From: GAS368 sp965227745 | GTDB taxonomy: Bacteria; Verrucomicrobiota; Verrucomicrobiia; Opitutales; Opitutaceae | Reading direction: 5' to 3' | Length of the DNA: 64,000 nt | Assembly (NCBI GenBank): GCA_965227745.1 | Contig: OZ245769.1 | Location: 1,550,001 to 1,614,000, forward strand | Part shown: positions 51,664 through 60,696 of the stretch, one piece after another | Numbering within the stretch: position 1 is the stretch's first letter | Layout of the letters: every line of letters begins with the position of its first letter | Notes under the pieces: generated by a model | What the model saw: only the letters and a program-made list of their open reading frames with translations | The model's database searches: none | What the model was told of the DNA's origin: nothing | Made by a program: the position numbers and the translations under genes

Positions 51664-53067
51664 TTACTTCAAAATTTTCTTCCAGCGAGCGAATTGCTTC
51701 GCCACCTGATTCGGCCCGGGCATGCCCGTGCCCGTGCGCTTCGCGAGCGCGCGTTTGAGATCGAATACTTCCACCCAATCGGGGGCGAAGGCGCTATTGA
51801 TTTTTTGCACTTCCTCCGTCGGGAGCTGATCGAGGGCCACGGAATTTTTCTCCGCGAGCCGCACGACCGCACCGACCGCGTGATGCGCATCGCGAAACGG
51901 CACGCCGCGCAGGACGAGGTAATCCGCGAGGTCGGTCGCGAGCAGGCCCGGATCGCGGACGGCCGCGGCGCACTTTTCGCGATGGAGCGTCATGCCCGCG
52001 AGCGTGCCGGCCAGCACATCGGCACAGATCCCGGTTTGATCGAAGCTGTCGAAGACCGGCGGCTTGTCCTCCTGCAGGTCGCGATTGTAGGTCAGCGGCA
52101 GACCCTTCACCAGCGTGAGCAGGGTGTGCAGGTTGCCCTGAAGCCGCGCGGATTTACCGCGCAGCAGTTCGCATGAATCGGGATTCTTCTTTTGCGGCAT
52201 CAGCGAGGAACCGGTACAGAAGGTGTCGGGCAGCTCGATGAATTTAAATTCCGCGCTGCTCCACAAAATCAGATCCTCGGCGATGCGCGAAGCGTGCACG
52301 CCAAAGGTCGCGCAGGCGGCGGCAAACTCGATGAAGAGGTCGCGGTCGGCGACGGTATCCATGGAGTTTTGGGTTACCTGCGGACGGCCCTTGGCGTCGA
52401 CGAAGCCGAGGGCTTTAGCGGTGAACTCGCGATCAATCGGCAGAGTCGTGCCAGCAATGGCACCGGAGCCGAGGGGGCACCAATTGGCATGCGTCGCCAC
52501 GTCGGCGAAGCGCGCGCGGTCGCGGTCGAGCATCTCCATCCACGCGAACAAGTGATGCGAAAGAAACACCGGCTGCGCCCGCTGGAGGTGCGTATAGCCG
52601 GGGATGAGCACGTCGCGATTGGCCTCGGCCACGGCGAGGAGGGCGCGCTGGGCGCCGAGGATCTTTTCGCGTAAGACGCCGCAGGTGTGCTTGAACCAGA
52701 GGCGCATGTCCGTCGCGACTTGGTCGTTGCGACTCCGCGCGGTGTGGAGCTTGGCGGCGGCGGGCTCACGCTTCGTGAGCGCCTGCTCGATGTTCATGTG
52801 GACATCTTCCAGCTTCGTGTCCCACGTAAATTTCCCGGCCTCGATTTCGGCGAGGATGGCGTCCAGCCCGGCGTGGATGGCGTTGCGCTCCTTCGTCGTG
52901 ATCAGGCCCACATGCGCGAGCATGGCCGAGTGGGCCTTGCTGCCGGCGATATCGAACGGCGCGAGGCGGCGGTCAAACGAGACGGACTCGCTGAACTGCA
53001 ACATCAACTCGGCGGGGCCCGCGCTAAAGCGTCCGCCCCAGGTCACGTGGGAGTTTTTCTTAGCCAT
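51664..53067 (-). CDS. argH: Argininosuccinate lyase
   Basis: 467 residues with the fumarase/ASL signature GSSLMPQKKNPDSCELLRGK, the substrate segments TARSRNDQVATDMRLWFKH and YTHLQRAQPVFLSHH, and the N-terminal WGGRFSAGPAELMLQFSESV. It splits argininosuccinate into arginine and fumarate. Normal length for the family. No other arg genes are adjacent; it is divergent from a small secreted protein gene. Confidence 0.97.
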   Translation of the reverse strand: MAKKNSHVTWGGRFSAGPAELMLQFSESVSFDRRLAPFDIAGSKAHSAMLAHVGLITTKERNAIHAGLDAILAEIEAGKFTWDTKLEDVHMNIEQALTKREPAAAKLHTARSRNDQVATDMRLWFKHTCGVLREKILGAQRALLAVAEANRDVLIPGYTHLQRAQPVFLSHHLFAWMEMLDRDRARFADVATHANWCPLGSGAIAGTTLPIDREFTAKALGFVDAKGRPQVTQNSMDTVADRDLFIEFAAACATFGVHASRIAEDLILWSSAEFKFIELPDTFCTGSSLMPQKKNPDSCELLRGKSARLQGNLHTLLTLVKGLPLTYNRDLQEDKPPVFDSFDQTGICADVLAGTLAGMTLHREKCAAAVRDPGLLATDLADYLVLRGVPFRDAHHAVGAVVRLAEKNSVALDQLPTEEVQKINSAFAPDWVEVFDLKRALAKRTGTGMPGPNQVAKQFARWKKILK

Positions 53068-53153
53068 ACAGGGTGACGAGCAGACCGCCCACCGCCGCCC
53101 GGCGCAACGCGAAAGAAAGTTGCCGACGGAATCGTCACGCGCACCTTAATGGC

Positions 53154-53609
53154 ATGTTCCGTCGCCTCCTCGCTGCCCTCCTCTGCGCGCTTGCTCTCGC
53201 GGTACCGAGGGCGCGCGCGACGGAACGGCCCATCGCCGCCTACGATCGGGTCGAGATCGCGCCGACCAAGACTTCGATCTACCTCGGCTCCGTCTCGATG
53301 ACGATGCCGACGTTCGTGCGGAAAAATGGCAGCTACGAAGCCACGTACGCCGCCAAAGTCTTTCCCTTTTTTATCGGCAGCGAAAAGGGCTCCATGACCA
53401 TCACCCTCACCGACGAGGCACTGCGCAAATTGGAAAAAGGCGAAACCATCGAGTTTTCAGGACGTGCGACTAATACCGACGGCGACGAGCGGCGAATCGA
53501 AGGTAAAGCCACCCCCGCCGACGCCCAGACCGGCAAGCTGAAGGTGCGCGTCTTCGTCTCCAAGCGCATCGAGCTGATTTTCAATACTACCTACCGCTTC
53601 CGGGAGTGA
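53154..53609 (+). CDS. Small secreted beta-rich protein, unknown function
   Basis: 151 residues from MFRRLLAALLCALALAVPRA, a signal peptide; the frame upstream overlaps the argH start region and is not conserved. The mature part is predominantly beta (SIYLGSVSMTMPTFVRKNGS, then GSMTITLTDEALRKLEKGET and KLKVRVFVSKRIELIFNTTY). No family was recognised. It ends 32 bases before a hairpin that may stop transcription. Confidence 0.72.
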   Translation: MFRRLLAALLCALALAVPRARATERPIAAYDRVEIAPTKTSIYLGSVSMTMPTFVRKNGSYEATYAAKVFPFFIGSEKGSMTITLTDEALRKLEKGETIEFSGRATNTDGDERRIEGKATPADAQTGKLKVRVFVSKRIELIFNTTYRFRE

Positions 53610-53640
53610 TCCGAAAGCTGCGCCCGGAGAAACGACCGAT

Positions 53641-53666
53641 CGGCACGGCGGTTTTCCGCCATGCCG
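53641..53666. repeat. Hairpin between convergent genes
   Basis: CGGCACGGCGG TTTT CCGCCATGCCG forms an 11-base stem with one mismatch. It lies between the secreted protein gene and the convergent carbohydrate-binding gene. No T-run follows; the core GGCGGTTTTCC matches the right hairpin at 51584. Confidence 0.6.
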
Positions 53667-53692
53667 CTCGATAGCTATGAACTCGCCCGCGC

Positions 53693-54214
53693 TTAGAACG
53701 ACGGCACCAGCGTTACGCTGCTGCCCGGGGCCACGGAGTAATCCTCGCCCGTGCTCCACGAGAGATCATTGACGAGAAACTTGAAGACGATCGGGTGCGC
53801 GGATTCACCGACCGTGATCTGCCACACGTCATCGCTTACGCACTTCATCAACAGGCCTTGATCCCAGCTCAGGCCTGCGCCTTCACCGCGGAGGTAGAGG
53901 GCATTGCCGAAGCCGATGTCGATCTGTGCGGAGATCGTCGTCACGACGGGCTTGGTCTCGACCGGCTTCACGGCCGGTGCGGGCGCAGCGACGGGAGCCG
54001 GTGTGGGCTCGGGAGCTGGCGCAGCGACCGCGACCTTTTTCTTTGGCGCGGTTTTGGCCGCGGCTGGTTTCGCCGGCACGGGCGCTTTGGCAGCAGCCTT
54101 GGGTGCGGCGGGAGCCTTGGCTGCGGGTGCAGCTTTGGCGGGAGAAGCGGCCTTCGTCGCTGGGGCGGGCGACTTGGCAGCGGGCTTGGCGGAGGACTTT
54201 TTCATGGCAGTCAT
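53693..54214 (-). CDS. Lys/Ala/Pro-rich histone-like tail fused to a glycogen-binding (AMPK-CBM-like) domain
   Basis: 173 residues. The first 90 are low-complexity Lys-Ala-Pro-Ser sequence (MKKSSAKPAAKSPAPATKAA and on), like histone H1 tails. The C-terminal 75 residues (ISAQIDIGFGNALYLRGEGA, LSWDQGLLMKCVSDDVWQIT, FKFLVNDLSWSTGEDYSVAP) resemble the AMPK-type CBM48 fold that binds glycogen. No signal peptide. A role in glycogen granules or nucleoid association are both possible; glgP lies about 4 kb away and carries a similar tail. Confidence 0.75.
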   Translation of the reverse strand: MTAMKKSSAKPAAKSPAPATKAASPAKAAPAAKAPAAPKAAAKAPVPAKPAAAKTAPKKKVAVAAPAPEPTPAPVAAPAPAVKPVETKPVVTTISAQIDIGFGNALYLRGEGAGLSWDQGLLMKCVSDDVWQITVGESAHPIVFKFLVNDLSWSTGEDYSVAPGSSVTLVPSF

Positions 54215-54429
54215 GTGTTTGGCAGGAGCTAGACACCCCTATTTCGACTTCCACTTTAGCAAATGCGGGGCCAATACACCAGTAGGGTCTGTGCGAATTC
54301 ACTACGGTGTAACCACCCCATGGAAGCGGCTTCACGCTAAATACTTGCAGGAATCCAGCGCATACTAGCCCGGCTCACGCCTCGCGTTATGACAGGCTCC
54401 GACGGAAAACCTCCTCGTCGCCCCGCAGA

Positions 54430-54505
54430 TGGTGGACCGGATCGGGATCAAACCGACGACCTCGTCGTTGCGAACGACGCGCTCTATCAACTGAGCTACC
54501 GGCCC
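54430..54505 (-). tRNA. tRNA-Ala (anticodon CGC)
   Basis: A 76-base cloverleaf on the minus strand: acceptor GGGCCGG with CCGGTCC, D arm GCTC/GAGC, anticodon arm CGTCG-TTCGCAA-CGACG, T arm GTCGG-TTTGATC-CCGAT and encoded CCA. The G3-U70 wobble pair, the alanine identity element, is present. It reads GCG codons. The flanks show nothing else of note. Confidence 0.95.
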
Positions 54506-54586
54506 CCTAAGAGGAAGGTGAGGTATTGGGAAATCGGGGCGCGCAAGTAAACACCAATCTTCAAGCACCACCCCGCAAATCGCGCC

Positions 54587-55612
54587 TCACGTCGACTCGA
54601 TATGCCGCGCAAAGACCATCTTTCCGCCTGCCGTCGGCAGGACGCTGATGATTTCGGCATTCACCCGGCGACCGATCAGCTGGCGACCGCCGCTCACCAC
54701 GACCATGGAGCCATCCTCGATGTAGCCCACCGCCTGCCCCTCTTCCTTGCCCGGCTTTACGAGGTCAACTTCCAGACGCTCGCCGATCATGAGTTCGGGG
54801 CGCAGCGACTTCGCGAGCGAGTTCAGATTGAGCCAAGGCACGCCGTGGAACTCGGCCATCTTGGCGAGGTTGTAGTCGGTCGTGAGAAGCTTGGCGCGCA
54901 TCGACTGCGCGAGAAAGACGAGCTTCGCATCCACCGCCTCGCGCTTGCTCACCTCGGATTCCGTGATGCGGATATCGAGGTTTTTGATTTTGCGCAGTTC
55001 GTTCAACACCTCGAGACCACGGCGACCTCGGGCCTGCTTGTTAATGTCCGTCGAGTCCGCCACGGAGCGCAGCTCGTTCAGCACAAATTGCGGGATCACA
55101 AGCGCCGCGCTGAGAAAACCACTCTCACACACCCGCGCGATACGGCCGTCGATCAGCACACTGGTATCAACCACCACGAGCGGCACATCGACCTCATGCG
55201 GCACGAAGCGCACATAGGGGATCACGAGGTTAAACTCATCGCGTCCGCGCAGTGCGATCACCGTCGCCAGATACGGACAGACTATAAAAAGCCCGAGTCG
55301 GATGAGGTAGATTGTCGACGGGTCCATCGCATCACCACGTTGGAAATTTACCTCGAGCAGCGGTGACACACTGATCATGTGCGCCATGATCAGCCCGACC
55401 GCGATGCCAAAGGTCAGCGCCGAAAGACCGCGCAGGGAAAACCCCTTCAGCATCATGTCCACGAGGACCACGAGGATGCCGATGCCCAGGCCGATCGAGA
55501 TCGGCAAAATTCGATAGTGGTCGCCGGCAAGCACGGTCGCTTGCACCAGCCAGCCCGCCGAACCGCAGAGGCTGATGAAAACGAGCCGGATGGGCAGAAG
55601 GGTTTTGTTCAT
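54587..55612 (-). CDS. PIN/TRAM domain membrane protein (YacL-like)
   Basis: 341 residues. Four hydrophobic helices in the first 120 residues precede a PIN nuclease-like domain with VVVDTSVLIDGRIARV, FVLNELRSVAD, and LLTTDYNLAKMA holding the conserved acidic residues. A TRAM domain forms the last 60 residues (IGERLEVDLVKPGKEEGQAV). The family is widespread (YacL in Bacillus) and has a presumed RNase activity at the membrane. It follows a 38-residue membrane protein by 21 bases. Confidence 0.93.
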   Translation of the reverse strand: MNKTLLPIRLVFISLCGSAGWLVQATVLAGDHYRILPISIGLGIGILVVLVDMMLKGFSLRGLSALTFGIAVGLIMAHMISVSPLLEVNFQRGDAMDPSTIYLIRLGLFIVCPYLATVIALRGRDEFNLVIPYVRFVPHEVDVPLVVVDTSVLIDGRIARVCESGFLSAALVIPQFVLNELRSVADSTDINKQARGRRGLEVLNELRKIKNLDIRITESEVSKREAVDAKLVFLAQSMRAKLLTTDYNLAKMAEFHGVPWLNLNSLAKSLRPELMIGERLEVDLVKPGKEEGQAVGYIEDGSMVVVSGGRQLIGRRVNAEIISVLPTAGGKMVFARHIEST

Positions 55613-55633
55613 GCGCAGGGCAAAAGAGGTACG

Positions 55634-55750
55634 TTAAAACGTGCGCAACACAAACACCAGCACCGGGACGCCAATCATCACCGCCATCAGGATGTACAGC
55701 ATTCGCTGTGTCCGGCGGGCCTGGGCTTTTTCGGCTTCGGTTGCGTCCAT
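55634..55750 (-). CDS. 38-residue single-helix membrane protein
   Basis: Reads MDATEAEKAQARRTQRMLYI, then a hydrophobic helix (about 19-35) and LRTF before a TAA stop. The charged start and single helix resemble known membrane microproteins, and it sits 21 bases before the PIN/TRAM gene on the same strand, so co-transcription is likely. No homologue recognised. Confidence 0.6.
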   Translation of the reverse strand: MDATEAEKAQARRTQRMLYILMAVMIGVPVLVFVLRTF

Positions 55751-56081
55751 TTCGACTCAGCGCACCAAAGCCCTCCGGCCAAGACAACGTAATTAGTGTA
55801 ACACCCTAGTACGTAAAGTTGCGACCGTCTCGGACCTCTCTATATATTGTTAGCGAAAACTCGCCCTTCGGGCCGAGTAAGGAATGCCAATCTCGGCGGT
55901 TAAGTGGTCGGAGTCGCCCCCGCTCGTCATCGGGATTGCGTGGACGCCGCCCCGACTTCTCCGGCGCTCCCTCCACCACCGCGCCCCAGCCATTTACCTC
56001 CCCGCCAACTCGCTATCGAAGCCCCCCTAACCACTCCAGCTTGCTCCGCGCCCGGGGCTGACCTTAGAAATTGTCCATCTC
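55751..56081. other. Gap with possible promoter and hairpin
   Basis: 331 bases between divergent genes with no convincing protein. Near 55838 is an AT-rich TATATATTG, then a hairpin CTCGCCC TTCG GGCCGAG (55861-55878, one mismatch). The remaining GC-rich DNA to 56060 could be a leader or small RNA, but no known RNA family was recognised. Confidence 0.4.
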
Positions 56082-56510
56082 ATGAAAGATAAAAAATCTG
56101 CCACTGCTCGCCACTGGCTCGTGAAATCCGAACCCGAGTCCTACGCGTGGACCGACCTCGTGCGCGATGGTCGCACGGCCTGGACCGGCGTCCGCAATTA
56201 CGCCGCCCGCATCCATCTCAACACCATGCAGCCCGGCGACCGTGTGCTCTTCTATGAAAGCATGACGACCAAGGCCGTCGTGGGCATCGCCGAAGTGACC
56301 AAACCCGCCTTTGCCGACACCACCGCCGACGAGCCCGGTTGGGTCGCTGTCGAGGTAAAGGCCGTGGCCCCGCTCGCCAAGCCCGTGACGCTCGCGGAGA
56401 TCAAGGCCGACCCCAGCCTTGCCGAGATGACACTCCTGCGCCAAAGCCGACTCTCCGTGACGCCGGTCACGAAGGAAGAATTTACCCGCATCACCAAGCT
56501 CGGCGCCTAA
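56082..56510 (+). CDS. EVE domain protein
   Basis: 142 residues covering a single EVE domain: HWLVKSEPESYAWTDLVRDG, then TAWTGVRNYAARIHLNTMQP and DRVLFYESMTTKAVVGIAEV. EVE domains are PUA/YTH-like and bind modified bases in DNA or RNA. The stand-alone form is common in bacteria and of unknown role. No restriction or modification genes are adjacent. Confidence 0.95.
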   Translation: MKDKKSATARHWLVKSEPESYAWTDLVRDGRTAWTGVRNYAARIHLNTMQPGDRVLFYESMTTKAVVGIAEVTKPAFADTTADEPGWVAVEVKAVAPLAKPVTLAEIKADPSLAEMTLLRQSRLSVTPVTKEEFTRITKLGA

Positions 56511-56566
56511 CTGGCGAACTGTCCCGTGGGCCGAGCGGCGTATCGAAAAGCAAATAACGCCGCACC

Positions 56567-58297
56567 TCACTCCACCACGCGCTCCACGATCACGCGAAAC
56601 CCAATGTGGCGCGCGCGCTCCCGCTTTACTTCGGGTACGATCCGCAGCGTCTTAAGCGAGTCGGCACTGTCGAGGTAGCTTCCACCGGCCACGGGCGCGG
56701 TTTCACTCACGTCAGTGTCGGGCTGCAGCCACTCGGCGAGATTGCCTGCGAGGTCGAAAAAGCCGGCCGGGGACGCCGGCGATTTTCCGGCTTCGCGACT
56801 ATGCCCTTCGCTGTTCTCGGCGGACCACGCGCCCGCCATCGCGATCCACACTTGCCTAAACTCCGCCTCAGTGGGCAAGCGCACCCGCTGGCCGAGAATC
56901 CAGGAAGCTCGCTCACAAAACTCCCGCGCCTCAAGCCAGCTCACGGAATCGACCGGCAAGCCACGGCCGGCATTGCGGCTCGGGTTGGCATTCATCACCC
57001 GCTGGTAAAGCTCCTGCGGGACCTCCGTCTTGAAGAGCTGAATATTCCCCGTCCCCGGTAGCGGCGCGAGCCGGGTGTAAATCTGTTCTTGGAGCGCACT
57101 GAGTTCGCCGGTGCGCAGTGCGAGATACGCGAGTTTACGCTGCAACGGCACATCGAGCGCCTTGCTGCGCGGGTAGTCCGTGGCCGCCTGTTCCGTCAGC
57201 TTGGCGGCAAGGGTAATTTTTTCCGCCGCCACCGAGGTTTCTTTGCGGCGCAGCAACGTGACGATCTCACGATCCAGCGCCGCCGCTTGTTCGATCAGTT
57301 CAATCGAGAGCACGGTTTGTCGCCGCACTTCCAATTCCTCAATCCGTGAAACGGAGGCAAAGCGAGAGAGGGGAAATTTTTCGTTCACCTCCCGCTGCAC
57401 CGCTCCGGCGGCGGCATAAGCGGTCGCGGCATCGGCCGGCTTGCCTGCCTTCGCCGCGACGTCGCCGGCGTGCTCCTGCACCCGCCCGCGCTCGGCCAAG
57501 CCCGCCGCGCGCAGGGATTCGATCTCACCATCGATACGAGTGATCGCCTGCAGGTCTGCGAAGCGCGTAGTGGGAAACCGTTGGTTCAAATCGCTCTGGC
57601 TTTTCTTGGCAGCGGTAAAGGCCTTGAGCGCATCGTCCCACCGCTCCTGCACGATGGCCGAGCGCGCGAGGGTAAGGGCAGTAGTTACCTCCAAGGCCAA
57701 GGGGCCGGCCTCGGTCAAATCCGCGGTGATGCCGAGCAGCGTCTCCCGCGGCGTATCTTTCCGTTCGAGCGTCGGGGCATTTTGATTGGCCTCGTATTGC
57801 AAGCGTTGCGCTTCGCGCAATTTTTCCACCGCTTCGGCATTCCGGCCAGCAGCGCGGGCGGCTTCCGCCTCTTTTTCCAATACACGACTGCGGGCCAGAG
57901 ACATTTGCGATCGCTTCAAATCGCGCTCCGCTTCCAGCTTCGCCAGTCGATCGGCTTGCTCCGCCGTTGGGACCGGCTCAAGGCGCATGAGATCGCGCTG
58001 TTTTTCCACGAGACGATTCAGGAGCGAGACGACGGTCTCCTCGCTCCCCCTTTGCGCCACCGCCGTCTGATATGTTTTCTCCAACGCCTCCAGGTCAGCG
58101 GATACCTGCCGGAGCGCGCTCATACGGACAGCGGCATCTTTTGGCGCGGCATACACGACCGTCTTGGCACTTTGTCCCGTGGTGACATACCACGCCAGCC
58201 AGCCAAGCAGGGCGACCGCGACGAGCCCGGCGACGATCGGCCCGACGTAGGGCTTGGCGTCTTCCATGCGCTCCTTCCAAGTGGGCTGATAGGACAT
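56567..58297 (-). CDS. Membrane-anchored coiled-coil protein with SUMF1-like C-terminal domain
   Basis: 576 residues from MSYQPTWKERMEDAKPYVGP; the ATG 39 bases earlier adds an unconserved leader. A single helix (about 20-40) anchors the protein, followed by long helical and coiled-coil repeats to about 400. The last 180 residues form a formylglycine-generating-enzyme-like (SUMF1) domain: VDSVSWLEAREFCERASW, RVRLPTEAEF, DLAGNLAEWLQ, GGSYLDS and HIGFRVIVE. The paired active-site Cys of true FGE are not seen, so it probably binds rather than modifies. Similar proteins are common in Verrucomicrobia and Planctomycetes. Confidence 0.85.
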   Translation of the reverse strand: MSYQPTWKERMEDAKPYVGPIVAGLVAVALLGWLAWYVTTGQSAKTVVYAAPKDAAVRMSALRQVSADLEALEKTYQTAVAQRGSEETVVSLLNRLVEKQRDLMRLEPVPTAEQADRLAKLEAERDLKRSQMSLARSRVLEKEAEAARAAGRNAEAVEKLREAQRLQYEANQNAPTLERKDTPRETLLGITADLTEAGPLALEVTTALTLARSAIVQERWDDALKAFTAAKKSQSDLNQRFPTTRFADLQAITRIDGEIESLRAAGLAERGRVQEHAGDVAAKAGKPADAATAYAAAGAVQREVNEKFPLSRFASVSRIEELEVRRQTVLSIELIEQAAALDREIVTLLRRKETSVAAEKITLAAKLTEQAATDYPRSKALDVPLQRKLAYLALRTGELSALQEQIYTRLAPLPGTGNIQLFKTEVPQELYQRVMNANPSRNAGRGLPVDSVSWLEAREFCERASWILGQRVRLPTEAEFRQVWIAMAGAWSAENSEGHSREAGKSPASPAGFFDLAGNLAEWLQPDTDVSETAPVAGGSYLDSADSLKTLRIVPEVKRERARHIGFRVIVERVVE

Positions 58298-58406
58298 GCG
58301 TGGTCGTACAAAAAAGTTCGGCGGACGAAAATGCAATGTGATCTAGGCTCGTCGATGCGTTTCCGTAGGGCTCGACACCGGGAGCCCTTTTTGCGTCTCT
58401 GCGCCC

Positions 58407-59267
58407 GTGTCTCCTCTCGCCCAACTCACGATCCTCGCCCCCGGCCTGCTCGGTGGCTCCGTGGCCCGCGCCGCCCGCGAGCGCGGGATTGCCCAGCGCA
58501 TCGTAGTCTGGTCGCGGCGACCGGAATCGCGCCTAAAGCTCCGCGGGCAACCGTGGTGCGACGCCGTAGCCGACACGCCCAACGAGGCCGCGCGTGGCGC
58601 GAGCCTCGTCGTCCTCGCCGCCCCCGTCGACCAGATCGTCCCCCTCACCCGGCAAATCGCGCCCGATCTCGCGCCCGGCACGCTTGTGACCGACGTCGGC
58701 AGCGTGAAAGGCGAAATCGCCCGGCTCGGTCACGCGGCCGTCGCCCCACGCGCACACTTTGTCGGCGCCCATCCCATGGCCGGATCGGAGAAAACCGGCT
58801 GGGAGCACAGCAGCTCCGGGCTCTTCGAGCGCCGCGTGTGCTTTGTCACGCCACTTGATGACACCCACGCCGATGCCACCGCCGCCGTGGTAAAATTCTG
58901 GCACGACCTCGGCTCGGATGTGGTTACGGTTGCACCCGACCGCCACGACGAGATCGTCGCCCACATCAGCCATCTCCCGCAGGTGATCGCCTCGAGCCTC
59001 TGCGCGTTTCTCACCCAAAAAGATCACGCCTGGCGCAACTACTCCGGCGGCGGCCTGCGCGACACCACGCGCATCGCTGGCAGCGACCCGCAAATCTGGC
59101 GCGCCATCCTCGAGCAAAACCGCGACGAAGTCCTCCGCGCGCTCAGCGGCTTCGAAGACGAACTCCACGCCTTTCGCACCGCCCTCTCCAACCGCGACTA
59201 CCTCGAAGTCGCCGCCCGCATCGAGCGCGGCAAGGCGTACCGGGATCAGTTTCGCCCGCTGTCCTAA
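58407..59267 (+). CDS. tyrA: Prephenate dehydrogenase
   Basis: 286 residues from a GTG start. A Rossmann nucleotide site (ILAPGLLGGSVARAARERG) departs from GxGxxG at the first Gly. Other family motifs are intact: VTDVGSVKGEI, AHPMAGSEKTGWEHSSSGLF and HDEIVAHISHLPQVIASSLC. No ACT domain, so probably no tyrosine feedback through one. First gene of a run tyrA-aroA-cmk-plsC. Confidence 0.93.
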   Translation: MSPLAQLTILAPGLLGGSVARAARERGIAQRIVVWSRRPESRLKLRGQPWCDAVADTPNEAARGASLVVLAAPVDQIVPLTRQIAPDLAPGTLVTDVGSVKGEIARLGHAAVAPRAHFVGAHPMAGSEKTGWEHSSSGLFERRVCFVTPLDDTHADATAAVVKFWHDLGSDVVTVAPDRHDEIVAHISHLPQVIASSLCAFLTQKDHAWRNYSGGGLRDTTRIAGSDPQIWRAILEQNRDEVLRALSGFEDELHAFRTALSNRDYLEVAARIERGKAYRDQFRPLS

Positions 59268-59355
59268 CGCTCGCCGACCTCGGCCCGTCGCAAGCCGCGC
59301 CCGCCGCGAAAAACTCCTTGGCGCAGGCCGCGCGGTGCGTGACGATCATCCTTCC

Positions 59356-60696
59356 ATGTCTTTGCCCGACCTCCTGCCGATCCAGCCCTTCACCCGCCCT
59401 GTGCGGGGCGATGTCACGCTGCCCGGCTCGAAGAGCCTCACCAACCGCGCCCTCCTCCTCGCCGCCCTCTGCGACCAACCGGTCACGCTGACCGGCGCAC
59501 TCTTCAGCGAGGACACCCACTTAATGGCCGAGGCCCTGCGCAAATTGGGCTTCACCGTCGCCGCCGATGAGACCGCGCACACGCTGCGCGTCTCCGACCA
59601 GGCCAAAGGCTTCACCGTCGGGGAAGCCGATCTCTTCGTCGGCCTCGCCGGCACCGCCGCGCGCTTCCTCACCGCCCTCTGCGCCGCCGCGCCGCGTGGC
59701 GTGTACCGCCTCGATGGCGTACCCCAAATGCGGAAGCGCCCGATGAAGCCGTTGATCGACGCCCTCCGCACCCTCGGCGCCGATGTGCGCTGCACGGGCG
59801 TCGAGGGATTTTTCCCGCTGGAGATTCACGCGCGCGGCCTGCGCGGCGGGCCGGTGAGCATCGATGCGAGCGAGAGCAGTCAGTTGCTGTCGGCTTTACT
59901 GATGGTCGCGCCCCTCGCTGCTTCTCCCATCGAGGTCACGTTGATCGGTGGCGTGCGCTGGCCCTTCGTCGCCATGACGATGAACCAGATGGCGCAGTTC
60001 GGCTTTGCGCAAAAGCTCCAGCGCACAGGGGACACCATCGCGATCCCAACCGGCCACTACGCGCCGCCGGCCGCCTACGCCATCGAGCCTGATGCCACCG
60101 CGTCGAGTTACTTCACGGCGCTGCCTCTCTCGGTGCGCGGCGCGATTCACATCTCCAATCTTTTGCCACCTTCTCAGGGCCTCCAAGGCGACTCGCAATT
60201 CCTCCATGTGCTCGAGCGCGTCGGCACTTCGGTGATCGCAAAAAATGGCGACGTCGATGTGTCTCTTAGCGCCAGCCAGCCAGTGAGCGGCGTGGATCAA
60301 AATTTCTCCGAGTTTTCCGACACCTTCCTCACTCTAGCCGCCCTCGCGCCACTGCTCGACGGCCCGACCCGCATCAGCGGCATCGCGCACTCCCGCAAGC
60401 AAGAGACCGACCGCGTCGCCGGCATGGCGCGCGAGCTCATCAAGCTTGGGCAGGACGTCGTCGAGGAACACGACTCGCTCACGATCACGCCGCGCCCGCT
60501 CAAATCCGGCGTCGAGATCGAGACCTATGGCGACCATCGTTTCGCCATGAGCTTCGGGATTCTTGGCTGCCACGATCTCCATGGCGACGGCCGCTCGTGG
60601 CTTTCCATTCGCAATCCCGCCTGCTGCGCCAAAACCTTTCCGCACTTTTTTGAGTTGCTGGAGTCGCTCCGCGCAAAATCGTTGGCTCCTTCCTGA
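59356..60696 (+). CDS. aroA: EPSP synthase (3-phosphoshikimate 1-carboxyvinyltransferase)
   Basis: 446 residues from MSLPDLLPIQPFTRPVRGDV. Key motifs: LPGSKSLTNRALLLAALCDQ, GTAARFLTALCA, MRKRPMKPLIDALRTLGAD and QETDRVAGMARELIKLG. The enzyme adds enolpyruvate to shikimate 3-phosphate in aromatic synthesis. Its stop codon and the cmk start share one base (TGATG), so they are translationally coupled. Confidence 0.96.
   Translation: MSLPDLLPIQPFTRPVRGDVTLPGSKSLTNRALLLAALCDQPVTLTGALFSEDTHLMAEALRKLGFTVAADETAHTLRVSDQAKGFTVGEADLFVGLAGTAARFLTALCAAAPRGVYRLDGVPQMRKRPMKPLIDALRTLGADVRCTGVEGFFPLEIHARGLRGGPVSIDASESSQLLSALLMVAPLAASPIEVTLIGGVRWPFVAMTMNQMAQFGFAQKLQRTGDTIAIPTGHYAPPAAYAIEPDATASSYFTALPLSVRGAIHISNLLPPSQGLQGDSQFLHVLERVGTSVIAKNGDVDVSLSASQPVSGVDQNFSEFSDTFLTLAALAPLLDGPTRISGIAHSRKQETDRVAGMARELIKLGQDVVEEHDSLTITPRPLKSGVEIETYGDHRFAMSFGILGCHDLHGDGRSWLSIRNPACCAKTFPHFFELLESLRAKSLAPS

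Noticed and set aside
55800..56080. 6S RNA, RNase P RNA or SRP RNA
   Set aside because: Looked for the conserved core sequences of these RNAs by eye on both strands and found none; left as an unassigned gap.
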